Positions 33,366 to 41,837 of a DNA stretch of 64,000 nt are shown here, in pieces; the first letter of the stretch is position 1, and every line of letters starts with the position of its first letter. A program made the position numbers and the translations under genes. Origin of the DNA: Vibrio casei (GTDB taxonomy: Bacteria > Pseudomonadota > Gammaproteobacteria > Enterobacterales > Vibrionaceae); NCBI RefSeq assembly GCF_002218025.2, contig NZ_AP018681.1, forward strand, positions 1,116,001-1,180,000. Direction: 5' to 3'. Under the pieces are notes generated by a model. The model worked only from the letters and a program-made list of their open reading frames with translations. It had not been told where the DNA came from and did no database searches.

Positions 33366-33400
33366 GAGCATCGATTACCGATAACGATATTCGATGCTCT
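33366..33400 (+). terminator. Intercistronic hairpin between dctP and dctQ
   Basis: GAGCATCGA (33366-33374) pairs with TCGATGCTC (33391-33399), followed by TTTG. The T run is weak, so it is more likely an RNA-stabilising or partial-termination hairpin than a full stop. Confidence 0.6.
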
Positions 33401-33418
33401 TTGTTGAAAGGAAGCACT

Positions 33419-33994
33419 ATGCCCAATTCCGATAGGCTAGACTATCACTCCGAATTGCCTGGTATTTTAGGTAATATAGATAATTTCCTCAGTAAAATCG
33501 AAGCCGTGATGTTAGCGGTAGGTGTTTTATTAATGGCATTAAATACTTGTATTAACGTTGTCGCCCGTTTTGTTTTTGGAGAAGGGTTATTTTTCTCCGG
33601 CGAAATTAACCGCATCCTAATTATATTAATTACTTTTGCAGGGATTGGTTATGCCGCCCGCCTTGGTAGACACATTCGCATGTCTGCTTTTTTCGATATG
33701 TTGCCTGATAAAGGACGTAAATTTGTCATGATTCTGGTTTCAATCATCACCGCAATCATTATGTTAATACTGGCCTACTTCTCTTTTCAATACATTGTGA
33801 GCGTTTATGAACGAGGCCGAATTTTACCCGCACTAGGCGTTGAAATCTGGTGGATTTATATATGGGTTCCCCTCGGTTTCACCATCACTGGCATTCAATA
33901 CTTTCTCACTGCGTATAAAAACTTAACCAGTGAAAAAGTTTATTTATCAAGCGGGGTCGTCGATGGCTACGCTGACCATAAACACGATCTATAA
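33419..33994 (+). CDS. TRAP transporter small permease (DctQ family)
   Basis: A 191-aa inner-membrane protein with four helices. The DctQ signature is AVMLAVGVLLMALNTCINVVARFVFGEGLFFSGEINRILIILITFAGIGYAARLGRHIRMSAFFDMLP, then LPALGVEIWWIYIWVPLGFTITGIQYFLTA. It pairs with the large DctM subunit encoded 11 bp downstream. The ATG at 33419 has GGAAG upstream; a TTG at 33401 is less likely. Confidence 0.92.
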   Translation: MPNSDRLDYHSELPGILGNIDNFLSKIEAVMLAVGVLLMALNTCINVVARFVFGEGLFFSGEINRILIILITFAGIGYAARLGRHIRMSAFFDMLPDKGRKFVMILVSIITAIIMLILAYFSFQYIVSVYERGRILPALGVEIWWIYIWVPLGFTITGIQYFLTAYKNLTSEKVYLSSGVVDGYADHKHDL

Positions 33995-34005
33995 AGGCTT
34001 TCATT

Positions 34006-35292
34006 ATGGCATTAACCTTAATGCTCATCATGCTGGTATTGCTGCTTATTGGCTTCCCAATGATGATCCCTCTCACGGTCGCAGCACTGACTGGTTTTTA
34101 CATGATGTTTGGCGGTATGAGCCAAATGGATACTTTCATCCAGCAGGTTCTCGGTGGGATTCGCCCCGCATCTTTAATTGCAGTTCCTATGTTTATCCTC
34201 GCCGCCGATATCATGACTCGCGGTCAATCTGCCAACCGTTTGATCAACATGGTAATGACGTTCATTGGCCACATCAAAGGCGGGTTAGCCATCAGTACCG
34301 CGACCTCTTGTACCCTATTTGGCGCCGTGTCTGGTTCCACCCAAGCTACCGTGGTGGCCGTCGGTTCAGCGCTACGACCGAAGTTATTAAAGGCAGGTTA
34401 TAGCGACTCTTTTTCTTTAGCACTTATTATTAATGCAAGTGATATTGCCTTTTTGATCCCACCGAGCATTGGCATGATTATCTACGGGGTGATCTCTGAA
34501 ACCTCGATTGCCGAGCTCTTTATTGCCGGTATTGGCCCTGGGCTAATGATATTGCTGTTCTTCTCCATCTACTGCTACATCTACGCAACCATTAAAAAAG
34601 TCCCTACCGAAGAAAAAGCAAGCTGGAGTGAAAGGATCACTGCCTCTAAACGGGCCATTTGGCCACTCATGTTTCCAATTATTATCGTTGGCGGTATTTA
34701 TGGTGGAGTATTTAGCCCAACGGAAGCGGCTGCCATTTGCGTGCTCTACGCCATCATTTTAGAGTTTGGCGTCTTCCGTTCACTCAACAGCCAAGATATC
34801 TACGTGATTGCTAAATCCACTGGGTTGATTACCGCAGTGGTCTTTATTTTGGTCGGAGTGGGGAATGGTTTTTCATGGATTATTTCATTTGCACAGATAC
34901 CACAAACCATTTTAGATGCCATTGGTATCGATCAGATGGGCCCCTTAGGTGTGCTAGCCTCGATTTCGATCGCTTTTTTTGTCGCCTGTATGTTTGTTGA
35001 TCCCATCGTCGTAATCTTGGTCTTAACGCCGATCTTTGCCCCCGCGATTACGGCCACAGGGCTTGATCCCGTACACGTGGGTATCATAATCACTCTACAA
35101 GTCGCGATTGGGTCGGCTACCCCACCGTTTGGCTGTGACATATTTACCGCCATTGCGATCTTTAAGCGTCCTTATTGGGAAGTAATAAGAGGAACCGGAC
35201 CTTTTATCCTCATCCTGTTACTTTCCGCAGCATTACTAATATTTTTTCCAAGTATCGCGCTATTGTTAAGAGATATCGCCTTTGCGGATTAA
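34006..35292 (+). CDS. TRAP transporter large permease (DctM family)
   Basis: A 428-aa membrane protein with 12 predicted helices. DctM marks include GFPMMIPLTVAALTGFYMMFGG, LGGIRPASLIAVPMFILAADIMTRG, and SGSTQATVVAVGSALRPKLLKAGYSDSFSLALIINASDIAFLIPPSIGMIIYGVISETSIAELFIAGIGPGL. It drives sodium- or proton-coupled uptake of the acid delivered by the DctP-type protein. It is last in the dctPQM operon and is followed by a terminator at 35357. Confidence 0.94.
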   Translation: MALTLMLIMLVLLLIGFPMMIPLTVAALTGFYMMFGGMSQMDTFIQQVLGGIRPASLIAVPMFILAADIMTRGQSANRLINMVMTFIGHIKGGLAISTATSCTLFGAVSGSTQATVVAVGSALRPKLLKAGYSDSFSLALIINASDIAFLIPPSIGMIIYGVISETSIAELFIAGIGPGLMILLFFSIYCYIYATIKKVPTEEKASWSERITASKRAIWPLMFPIIIVGGIYGGVFSPTEAAAICVLYAIILEFGVFRSLNSQDIYVIAKSTGLITAVVFILVGVGNGFSWIISFAQIPQTILDAIGIDQMGPLGVLASISIAFFVACMFVDPIVVILVLTPIFAPAITATGLDPVHVGIIITLQVAIGSATPPFGCDIFTAIAIFKRPYWEVIRGTGPFILILLLSAALLIFFPSIALLLRDIAFAD

Positions 35293-35356
35293 GATGATGA
35301 TCACTTACCCTTATTACCCAAATCACTTGGGTATGTCCTTCCTTAAGGGATGAGAT

Positions 35357-35388
35357 AAAGGCAGTCCATATATGACGGCTGCCTTTTT
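35357..35388 (+). terminator. Terminator of the TRAP operon
   Basis: AAAGGCAG (35357-35364) and CTGCCTTT (35379-35386) pair, ending in five T. Confidence 0.8.
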
Positions 35389-35441
35389 AGTACTTAACCT
35401 TTTTATGAAAATCATTCACTTAGAAAGTCAAACCTTCATAT

Positions 35442-35750
35442 TCATTGCAAATTAGAAGCATAACGGCCCACCACATCACAACGAATAACAGAGACACGTT
35501 CAACCATATCACCAAGCAAATTTCGGCTTTCAAGATAATGGGGCATTTGTTTATGTTGAGCTAATGCTGTTTCATCGTTATATATTTCATATAAATAGAA
35601 AGTATGATCGTTCTCTTGATCGACCAATACATCAAAAACTATACAGCCCTTTTCATCCCTTATAGAAGCTTTTGCGTTGTTTTTCATAATCGATAAATAT
35701 TGCTCACGACAACCATTTTTCACTTCATTTTTGACAAAAATAGTAAACAC
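35442..35750 (-). CDS. ABM-domain monooxygenase, putative quinol monooxygenase
   Basis: A 102-aa dimeric ferredoxin-like protein of the antibiotic-biosynthesis-monooxygenase superfamily (YgiN-like): VKNEVKNGCREQYLSIMKNNAKASIRDEKGCIVFDVLVDQENDHTFYLYEIYNDETALAQHKQMPHY. The H-x-x-x-x-H/Y end of that block is the usual active-site edge. Such proteins oxidise quinols or detoxify small aromatics; the substrate is unknown. The start is a GTG at 35750 behind GGGA. It is divergent from a VOC gene, possibly with linked roles. Confidence 0.82.
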   Translation of the reverse strand: MFTIFVKNEVKNGCREQYLSIMKNNAKASIRDEKGCIVFDVLVDQENDHTFYLYEIYNDETALAQHKQMPHYLESRNLLGDMVERVSVIRCDVVGRYASNLQ

Positions 35751-35868
35751 ATTATTTCCCTTTTTGATGATTTATTACCCAATAATTCAACTCAGACTAG
35801 ACTTATAATACTTTATGATCAATATTGTATACATTAAATAACACAATAAAAAATCAGAAGTAAACATA

Positions 35869-36273
35869 ATGCAAAGACCAAAAGCCTTAAATGGGCTAAG
35901 ACATTTAGCCTTAACTGTTTATCCATTTGAAGAATGCCTTCATTTTTATCATGATATTATGGGTATGACGATCGTCAGAAAAGCCAATGAGAATTTAGTC
36001 TATCTTAGCTGTGGCAATGACAATTTATCACTAGGAAGAGCCAATAGTCCGCAGAACAATCAAAACCAATCGTTCGATCACTTCGGATTTATTGTTGATT
36101 CGAAACAAGAACTGCAACACTGGTTTGAATATCTCCAATCACAAGGTGTGCCATTATTAGATACGCCACACGATCACAGTGACGGCGCCAGAAGCTTCCA
36201 CTGCATAGATCCCGCTGGCAATGTTGTCCAGCCTTTGTATCATCCAGAAATATCAGGGCAGAAATGGCAATAA
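35869..36273 (+). CDS. VOC-family (glyoxalase/dioxygenase-like) protein
   Basis: A 134-aa protein with two beta-alpha-beta-beta-beta modules: LNGLRHLALTVYPFEECLHFYHDIMGMTIVRKANENLVYLSCG and FDHFGFIVDSKQELQHWFEYLQSQGVPLLDTPHDHSDGARSFHCIDPAGNVVQPLYHP. Possible metal ligands are His 13 and a His and acidic residue in the second module. Lactoylglutathione lyase, extradiol dioxygenase or thiol-transfer activities are all possible. It has no clear Shine-Dalgarno and no operon partner. Confidence 0.8.
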   Translation: MQRPKALNGLRHLALTVYPFEECLHFYHDIMGMTIVRKANENLVYLSCGNDNLSLGRANSPQNNQNQSFDHFGFIVDSKQELQHWFEYLQSQGVPLLDTPHDHSDGARSFHCIDPAGNVVQPLYHPEISGQKWQ

Positions 36274-36321
36274 CTACCATTGAAACTCTATCGTTCTACC
36301 CTAGAGCAATCAACCTTACCC

Positions 36322-36765
36322 TTAAGATTTATTTAAAACATAATCTAATATTTCAATAACTTGACTAGTATTTCTTGCCCAAGCCTGAGCACTTGCATCC
36401 ACTTCTTTAAGTGGGTGAATAATATCTTCCGCATGCAAAGTAATATATGGCTTATCTAAAGCCGCACAATAACCAGCATCGAATGCTGCATTCCACTGTT
36501 TGTATTTATCGCCAAAACGGATAATCGCAATATCGCATTTTTTTATCTGATTCTGAATTCGAATCGCATTGATCTTCGCGGATTGATGATCTCGCCAAAA
36601 AGAGGTATCTCCGACGCCTAAACCATCGCCTGCCGCATCACTACTTTCATGATCGGTCACAGCGGAAGTAAAAACGATGTCTAAACCTTTTTCTTTACAG
36701 CCTTGGATAATTTTTTCGCGCCAATCAGTATGAATTTCACCTGAAAGATAAACACTCCATGCCAT
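36322..36765 (-). CDS. YtoQ family protein
   Basis: A 147-aa cytoplasmic protein with the conserved YtoQ opening WSVYLSGEIHTDWREKIIQGCKEKGLDIVFTSAVTDHESSDAAGDGLG and later GDKYKQWNAAFDAGYCAALDKPYITLH. The fold resembles nucleoside 2-deoxyribosyltransferases (the ...GD.YKQWNAAFDAGY.. segment), but no biochemical role is established. AAGGAG suits the second of two ATGs (36765). It converges with the VOC gene. Confidence 0.85.
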   Translation of the reverse strand: MAWSVYLSGEIHTDWREKIIQGCKEKGLDIVFTSAVTDHESSDAAGDGLGVGDTSFWRDHQSAKINAIRIQNQIKKCDIAIIRFGDKYKQWNAAFDAGYCAALDKPYITLHAEDIIHPLKEVDASAQAWARNTSQVIEILDYVLNKS

Positions 36766-36988
36766 CATTACTCCTTATTTCTATCAACTAGAATGATTAT
36801 AAAACCAGTAAAATTGTACACAAAATTTAATTTAATTGCACTCATTTGTATAAAATAGACCTGTTCTATTTATGATAACTAACGACAGTTCACAGAACAC
36901 ATTTGTTCCAAATCATTATATTTTCAATCTTTTCGTATCTTTACATTTGAATCATTGATTTATACATCGAAATACATATAGTAATCGC

Positions 36989-37007
36989 AATGATAATAAT
37001 TATCGAT
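36989..37007. promoter_or_regulatory. Fur-like box upstream of vctP
   Basis: AATGATAATAATTATCGAT is close to the Fur consensus GATAATGATAATCATTATC, 19 bp before the vctP ATG and overlapping its promoter/leader. Iron-replete repression is expected. Confidence 0.7.
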
Positions 37008-37025
37008 TACATGGAGAGAAGAAAC

Positions 37026-37970
37026 ATGAAGCCCCTTATCAAACTCGGTTTTATCGCAGCCACTTTAATTGGTTCAAGCTTAGCAACCTCTTTACCGGCG
37101 ATGGCAAAATCAATTACGCTGGATCACATCATGGGTTCAACGACAATAGAAACCTCTCCGAAGCGAGTGGTTGTTATCGGTGTAGGCGCATTAGATGCCG
37201 TTAACGCATTGGGCGTCAAACCGGTAGCCGTCTCTAAAGGCGTCGTATTCCCACCATACCTTGCTCAATATGATGATCAAAGTTATCCTTCTGCTGGAAC
37301 CATTTTTGAACCTAACTTTGAATCCATCTATACTCAAAAGCCTGATTTAATTATTGTCGGCCCTCGTAGTTCAAAACATTTCAAAGAGCTGTCTAAAATC
37401 GCCCCTACTTTTGTCTTTGCTGTCAAAAATGGCACCGATTACTGGGAGCACACTCAAGCACTTTGGCATGATCTTGGTGAAATTTTTGATAAGCAAGACT
37501 TTGTAAATCAAAAAATTGAAGCACTCAATCAACGCTTTTCAGCGATAAAGTCTTATAACCAAGAACACAATTTAGATGCACTCATGCTAATGAGCTCTGG
37601 TGGTAATGTGACTTCGTTTGGTGAAGGTTCTCGCTTTTCTATCCTCTACAAAGATTTTGGGTTTAAACCAACTATTGAAGTAAAAGATAACAAATCAGAA
37701 AAAACAGGTGGTCATGGTCAATTAGTTTCTTATGAATTGGTGAGCCAAGAAAACCCATCAACCCTTCTCATTTTAGACCGTGATAAATTAGTCAATAAAA
37801 ATAAAAGTACAACGCGTCAAGATTTTGATAATGACTTAGTCAAATCAACCAGTGCTTATAAAAATAATCGTATGATTTATCTTGATATTCCAGCATGGTA
37901 CGTCGCAAGCTCAGGCATTACCGCGACAGAAACCATGATTGAAGACATTGAATCGTTAACGAAAAATTAA
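37026..37970 (+). CDS. vctP: Catechol-siderophore binding protein, VctP/FatB-like
   Basis: A 314-aa periplasmic protein with a signal peptide ending near PAMA. It belongs to the class III binding family: ITLDHIMGSTTIETSPKRVVVIGVGALDAVNALGVKPVAVSKG, KPDLIIVGPRSSKHFKELSKIAPTFVFAV, and the usual long middle helix. The close kin are VctP, FatB and YclQ. It heads an operon with two permeases and an ATPase in the same order as V. cholerae vctPDGC, with the catecholate receptor gene irgA nearby. GGAGAG precedes the ATG at 37026. Confidence 0.88.
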   Translation: MKPLIKLGFIAATLIGSSLATSLPAMAKSITLDHIMGSTTIETSPKRVVVIGVGALDAVNALGVKPVAVSKGVVFPPYLAQYDDQSYPSAGTIFEPNFESIYTQKPDLIIVGPRSSKHFKELSKIAPTFVFAVKNGTDYWEHTQALWHDLGEIFDKQDFVNQKIEALNQRFSAIKSYNQEHNLDALMLMSSGGNVTSFGEGSRFSILYKDFGFKPTIEVKDNKSEKTGGHGQLVSYELVSQENPSTLLILDRDKLVNKNKSTTRQDFDNDLVKSTSAYKNNRMIYLDIPAWYVASSGITATETMIEDIESLTKN

Positions 37971-37991
37971 TCATCAGACTTAGAGGTTGTT

Positions 37992-38930
37992 GTGACTAAA
38001 TTGCTGTTTGTTTTAGTCTGCCTGAGTCTGTCTTCACTGTTTATTGGGGTGGGTAACGTTTCGTTATCCCACCTTTTAGGCGGTGATGCCAATGCTTGGC
38101 AATTATTCGTAACCAGTCGAATTCCTCGGCTATTTGCCATTTTACTCGCAGGAAGCGGACTGAGTATTGCAGGCCTTATCATGCAACAAATTAGCCAGAA
38201 CCGATTTGCAGCGCCTTCAACTTCTGGAACGATTGAATGCTCAATGCTCGGATTTGTGCTCAGTTTGGTGTTTTTTGGTAACGGCGATCAGCTGTGGCTG
38301 ATTTTTGCTACCGCAATGATTGGTACCCTATTTTTTGTCCACTTAATTCAAAGAATTCAATTTAAAAATGCTGTCTTTGTCCCTTTAATTGGGATTATTT
38401 TTGGTAATATTGTTTCTTCAATGGCAACCTTCATTGCGTATAAATATGACGCATTACAAAACTTATCTGGCTGGGCTGTCGCCAATTTTGCCAATATTCT
38501 TGCCGGCAATTACGAATTACTTTACATCGCAGTGCCTGTCGCCATTTTCAGTTACTTATACGCCACTCGAATTTCCGCCGTTGGGATGGGGAAAGACTTT
38601 GCCATTAATCTTGGCCTTAACTACCAGCAAGTGATGATAATCGGTGTGGCATTGGTATCGATCATGTCAGCCTCAGTGGTCATGATTGTCGGCCAACTGC
38701 CCTTCTTAGGGTTAATTGTTCCAAACTTAGTCAACCGCTTTTACGGTGACAACTTACGTAAAAATATCCCTCGTACCGCAATATTAGGCGCCATTCTTGT
38801 ACTCGCCTGTGACTTAGTAGGACGACTCATTATCTTCCCTTATGAAGTGCCGATTTCAATGGTGATCAGCTTACTTGGTGGTGGTGTCTTTATTTTTTTC
38901 GTTTTAAAAGGGATGAAACATGAACGGTAA
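37992..38930 (+). CDS. vctD: Siderophore ABC permease, VctD/FatD-like
   Basis: A 312-aa FecCD-type permease. Marks are VTSRIPRLFAILLAGSGLSIAGLIMQQISQNRFAAPSTSGTIE near 35-80 and VVMIVGQLPFLGLIVPNLVNRFYGDNLRKNIPRTAILGAILVLACDLVGRLIIFPYEVP near 230-290. It pairs with the second permease to form a heterodimeric channel. It starts with GTG behind AGAGG, 21 bp after vctP, and overlaps the next gene by 11 bp. Confidence 0.9.
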   Translation: MTKLLFVLVCLSLSSLFIGVGNVSLSHLLGGDANAWQLFVTSRIPRLFAILLAGSGLSIAGLIMQQISQNRFAAPSTSGTIECSMLGFVLSLVFFGNGDQLWLIFATAMIGTLFFVHLIQRIQFKNAVFVPLIGIIFGNIVSSMATFIAYKYDALQNLSGWAVANFANILAGNYELLYIAVPVAIFSYLYATRISAVGMGKDFAINLGLNYQQVMIIGVALVSIMSASVVMIVGQLPFLGLIVPNLVNRFYGDNLRKNIPRTAILGAILVLACDLVGRLIIFPYEVPISMVISLLGGGVFIFFVLKGMKHER

Positions 38931-39885
38931 GTGCTTCGGAGATAAACACAAAATTATCGCTATGCTTCTTCTTAGCCTCGTGATGGCCGCTCTGTTTATT
39001 GGCTATGGGTTAACCGCGGATAATTACGAGTATTTCTTGTCTCGCCGAATCCCAAAAGTCCTGGCCATCATTGTTTCTGGCTTTTCAATTGGCATCGCCT
39101 CTTTTTGCTTTCAAACGATAACCAATAACCGAATTTTAACGCCAAGCATTATGGGTTTTGATGCCTTATACTTATTGATTCAAGTGTTAGTGGTCAGCCT
39201 TTTTGGTGGGCTCAGTATAATGATGACTAACCCTGTCATGAATTTTTCAATATCCGTTTTATTCATGATGGGTTTTTCATTCATTCTTTTCCTGCTCTAT
39301 TTTCGATATTCCGCAAGCAATATTATTTCACTCTTACTGCTGGGGGTGATTTTTGGGCAACTCTTTAACAGCAGCTCATCCTTTCTAACCATGTTGATGG
39401 ATCCGGATGAATTTGCCACGGTACAAGCCAATATGTTTGCCAGTTTCAACAACATTCATGTTGAATTGGTGTATTGGACGTTGCCTGTTTTGCTATTGGT
39501 TATCTTTTGGTTATTTAGAATACACCGTACTCTGGATGTGTATTTACTCGACCAAGATAATGCCACCAGCCTAGGCGTTGACATTCAACGCACCACACGC
39601 ACAGTGTTGCTGCTGTCTTCCGTGCTGATTGCTATCTCCACCGCCTTAATTGGGCCCATTATGTTTTTTGGGCTGCTTATTACCAACCTCACACGTGAAT
39701 GGTTAAAAAGCTATCAGCACAAATACTTACTTACTGGCTGTGGTGTAATGTCGATTGCAACGTTATTAACCGGGCAATGGATTATCGAAAAAGCCTTCGG
39801 TTTTGAAACTACCCTCAGCGTGGTCATCAACTTTGTTGGCGGCATCTATTTCTTATACTTACTCTTACGAAACAAAGTGGTGTAA
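38920..39885 (+). CDS. vctG: Siderophore ABC permease, VctG/FatC-like
   Basis: A 321-aa FecCD-type permease. Marks are SRRIPKVLAIIVSGFSIGIASFCFQTITNNRILTPSIMGFDALYLLIQ and STALIGPIMFFGLLITNLTREWLKSYQHKYLLTGCGVMSIATLLTGQWI. It overlaps vctD by 11 bp, so the two are made in step, and is followed 5 bp later by the ATPase gene. Confidence 0.9.
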   Translation: MNGKCFGDKHKIIAMLLLSLVMAALFIGYGLTADNYEYFLSRRIPKVLAIIVSGFSIGIASFCFQTITNNRILTPSIMGFDALYLLIQVLVVSLFGGLSIMMTNPVMNFSISVLFMMGFSFILFLLYFRYSASNIISLLLLGVIFGQLFNSSSSFLTMLMDPDEFATVQANMFASFNNIHVELVYWTLPVLLLVIFWLFRIHRTLDVYLLDQDNATSLGVDIQRTTRTVLLLSSVLIAISTALIGPIMFFGLLITNLTREWLKSYQHKYLLTGCGVMSIATLLTGQWIIEKAFGFETTLSVVINFVGGIYFLYLLLRNKVV

Positions 39886-39890
39886 CCCTA

Positions 39891-40649
39891 ATGATTGAAC
39901 TGAAACAACTCACAAAATACTTTGGGGACCACCCTGTTGTACAAAATGCCGATGCTGAATTTGCCAAAGGGCAAGTCACCGCCATTATTGGGCCAAATGG
40001 CGCCGGAAAAAGTACCTTACTGTCAATGGCTGGTCGTTTACTAAAACGCGACCAAGGTGAGGTATGGATAGATGGTAAAGAATTAGTCGAATGGGATACC
40101 AAAGCACTGGCAAAGCGCTTATCCGTTCTTCGACAAGCCAATACGGTTTCCTTACGCTTTACGGTGAGAGAGCTGATTTCATTCGGCCGCTTTCCTTACT
40201 GCCAAGGCAACCTAAAAACTGAAGATAATGACGTCATAGACAAGGCCATTGATTACCTCGATTTAAAAGCAATTCAATATCAATACTTAGATGAATTGAG
40301 CGGGGGTCAACGCCAACTGGCTTTTATTGCCATGGTGATCGCACAAGATACCGACTATGTTTTCTTAGATGAGCCGTTAAATAACCTTGATATAAAACAC
40401 TCGCTACAAATCATGGGCACCATTCGACGCCTGGCTCACGAGCTGAATAAAGCCGTGGTTATTGTTATTCATGATATTAATTTTGCGTCTTGCTATTCCG
40501 ACACCATTATCGCCTTAAAGAAAGGCAAGATTGTCGCAAAAGGCAGAGTTGAGCAAGTGATCGACGCTCAGGTATTGGCGGATATTTATGAGACACCTTT
40601 CAATGTCATTGAAGTTGATGGCAATCGAATGTGCCTGTATTTCTCATGA
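39891..40649 (+). CDS. vctC: Siderophore ABC ATP-binding protein, VctC/FatE-like
   Basis: A 252-aa ATPase. Walker A is GPNGAGKSTLLSMAGRLL, the signature is ELSGGQRQLAFIAMVIAQDTDYVFLDEPLNNLD, and the switch His is in VIVIHDINFASCYSD. It is last in the vctPDGC-like operon. Its stop codon lies inside the first unit of a 17-bp tandem repeat. Confidence 0.92.
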   Translation: MIELKQLTKYFGDHPVVQNADAEFAKGQVTAIIGPNGAGKSTLLSMAGRLLKRDQGEVWIDGKELVEWDTKALAKRLSVLRQANTVSLRFTVRELISFGRFPYCQGNLKTEDNDVIDKAIDYLDLKAIQYQYLDELSGGQRQLAFIAMVIAQDTDYVFLDEPLNNLDIKHSLQIMGTIRRLAHELNKAVVIVIHDINFASCYSDTIIALKKGKIVAKGRVEQVIDAQVLADIYETPFNVIEVDGNRMCLYFS

Positions 40650-40694
40650 TCCTTTCTTTTTCATGATTCTTTCTTTTTCATGATCTTTTGTTTC
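40644..40694. repeat. Three tandem 17-bp repeats at the vctC stop codon
   Basis: TCATGATCCTTTCTTTT (40644-40660), TCATGATTCTTTCTTTT (40661-40677) and the diverged TCATGATCTTTTGTTTC (40678-40694). The first unit includes the vctC stop TGA, so the repeats would not change the protein. Confidence 0.8.
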
Positions 40695-40709
40695 CCATCA
40701 AACTGATTG

Positions 40710-40750
40710 CCTTCTCCTTCCACGTAATAAGAAAGGAAAAGAGAAGGCAA
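40710..40750. terminator. Bidirectional terminator between vctC and irgB
   Basis: GCCTTCTCCTTCC pairs imperfectly with GGAAAAGAGAAGGC across an A-rich loop. It lies between convergent operon ends. Confidence 0.6.
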
Positions 40751-40769
40751 ATTGTTATTGCGTAAATCT

Positions 40770-41726
40770 CTATGACGGTGTCGTGGTTGCCACTCTTTTC
40801 TTATTTGGAGCTATGTTCATAACGTCGACATTCCACTCTTTAGGGGCGTTATTTTGTAAGGTTTGCAATAAGGTTTGTACCCTTAATGGCAATACCCCAT
40901 TACCAAAATAACAAATAATCGCTTGAGGCTGCCCATACCAGTTGGGCAAACAACGCTGTAAATTACCCGGATGAGACCTTGAATAATTGTCGGCTATCCA
41001 CGTTGGCAATAACCCAATGCCATAACCATTTGCCATAGAATCGATTTGCAAAAGTATATTATCGCTGGTTAACCGGCTTATTTTAGGCATCACCACATAA
41101 TGTTGATCATAACTATTTAAATAAATCCGATTCATTCTATCTCCATCAAATGGTAACCATTGATGAGAATTCAACTGTTGAGGGTGCGAAAGTGCTGGGT
41201 GGTTCCCTAAGTAATCTGGGCTAGCATACAAACCTAATTGCCAGTAACCAATCACCTGTTTACGCCAAATACCGGGTAGCTGAGTTTCACCAATCGATAT
41301 CACAATATCCGGTTCTTGTTCAAAATAATCATCTCGGGATTCGGTAAACAAACGGATATTCACTTGAGCATGATCATCTAAAAACTGATGAAGTTCTGAC
41401 CTTAACCAACCACGCACAAGACTTTGTGGTGCCAATAACGTCACCTCACCACTGATGCTTTGCTTTAATGATTGCAAGGCATTTTGTGATTCTTCCGCCA
41501 TGGTAAGTAAGCGCTCACAATACGTCGCAAATACTTTTCCTGCTCGCGTGAGTATTAATCTTGAACCTTGTTTAATAAATAATGTTTGCCCAAGTTCCGA
41601 TTCCAACAATGCCAATCGGCGGCTAATTGTCGATTTAGGTTGATTCAACGCTTTTGCTGCTGCTGTCACACTACTGTGGCGGCTTAATGCATCAAATGCT
41701 CGTATGCCTTGAAGTTCAGTTTTCAT
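40770..41726 (-). CDS. irgB: LysR-family activator, IrgB-like
   Basis: A 318-aa LysR regulator. The HTH is at the start (LQGIRAFDALSRHSSVTAAAKALNQPKSTISRRLALLESELGQTLFIKQGSRLILTRAG), followed by an effector-binding domain. In V. cholerae, IrgB is the LysR activator divergent from the irgA receptor gene, the same arrangement seen here (111 bp between starts). I use the ATG at 41726 (MKTELQG) with GGGA upstream; the upstream extension is not LysR-like. Confidence 0.85.
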   Translation of the reverse strand: MKTELQGIRAFDALSRHSSVTAAAKALNQPKSTISRRLALLESELGQTLFIKQGSRLILTRAGKVFATYCERLLTMAEESQNALQSLKQSISGEVTLLAPQSLVRGWLRSELHQFLDDHAQVNIRLFTESRDDYFEQEPDIVISIGETQLPGIWRKQVIGYWQLGLYASPDYLGNHPALSHPQQLNSHQWLPFDGDRMNRIYLNSYDQHYVVMPKISRLTSDNILLQIDSMANGYGIGLLPTWIADNYSRSHPGNLQRCLPNWYGQPQAIICYFGNGVLPLRVQTLLQTLQNNAPKEWNVDVMNIAPNKKRVATTTPS

Positions 41727-41803
41727 CTCAATCCCATTTTTGGAACAGCCTGTTTCATCTATTGATCTAGTCAATAAGCGGAAATTATGAATAATTGCGA
41801 ATG

Positions 41804-41824
41804 AATTTAAGAATCATTATCATT
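41804..41824. promoter_or_regulatory. Fur-like box at the irgA promoter
   Basis: AATTTAAGAATCATTATCATT contains the Fur half ATTATCATT and sits just before the irgA ribosome site, within the irgB-irgA divergent gap. Confidence 0.6.
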
Positions 41825-41837
41825 TAAAGGAATAATA

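Noticed and set aside
33930..34403. 157-codon open frame overlapping dctQ and dctM
   Set aside because: It overlaps two clear transporter genes in another frame and has no family features.
36781..36900. Second Fur box on the ytoQ side of the gap
   Set aside because: AT-rich but no GATAAT dyad of acceptable quality.
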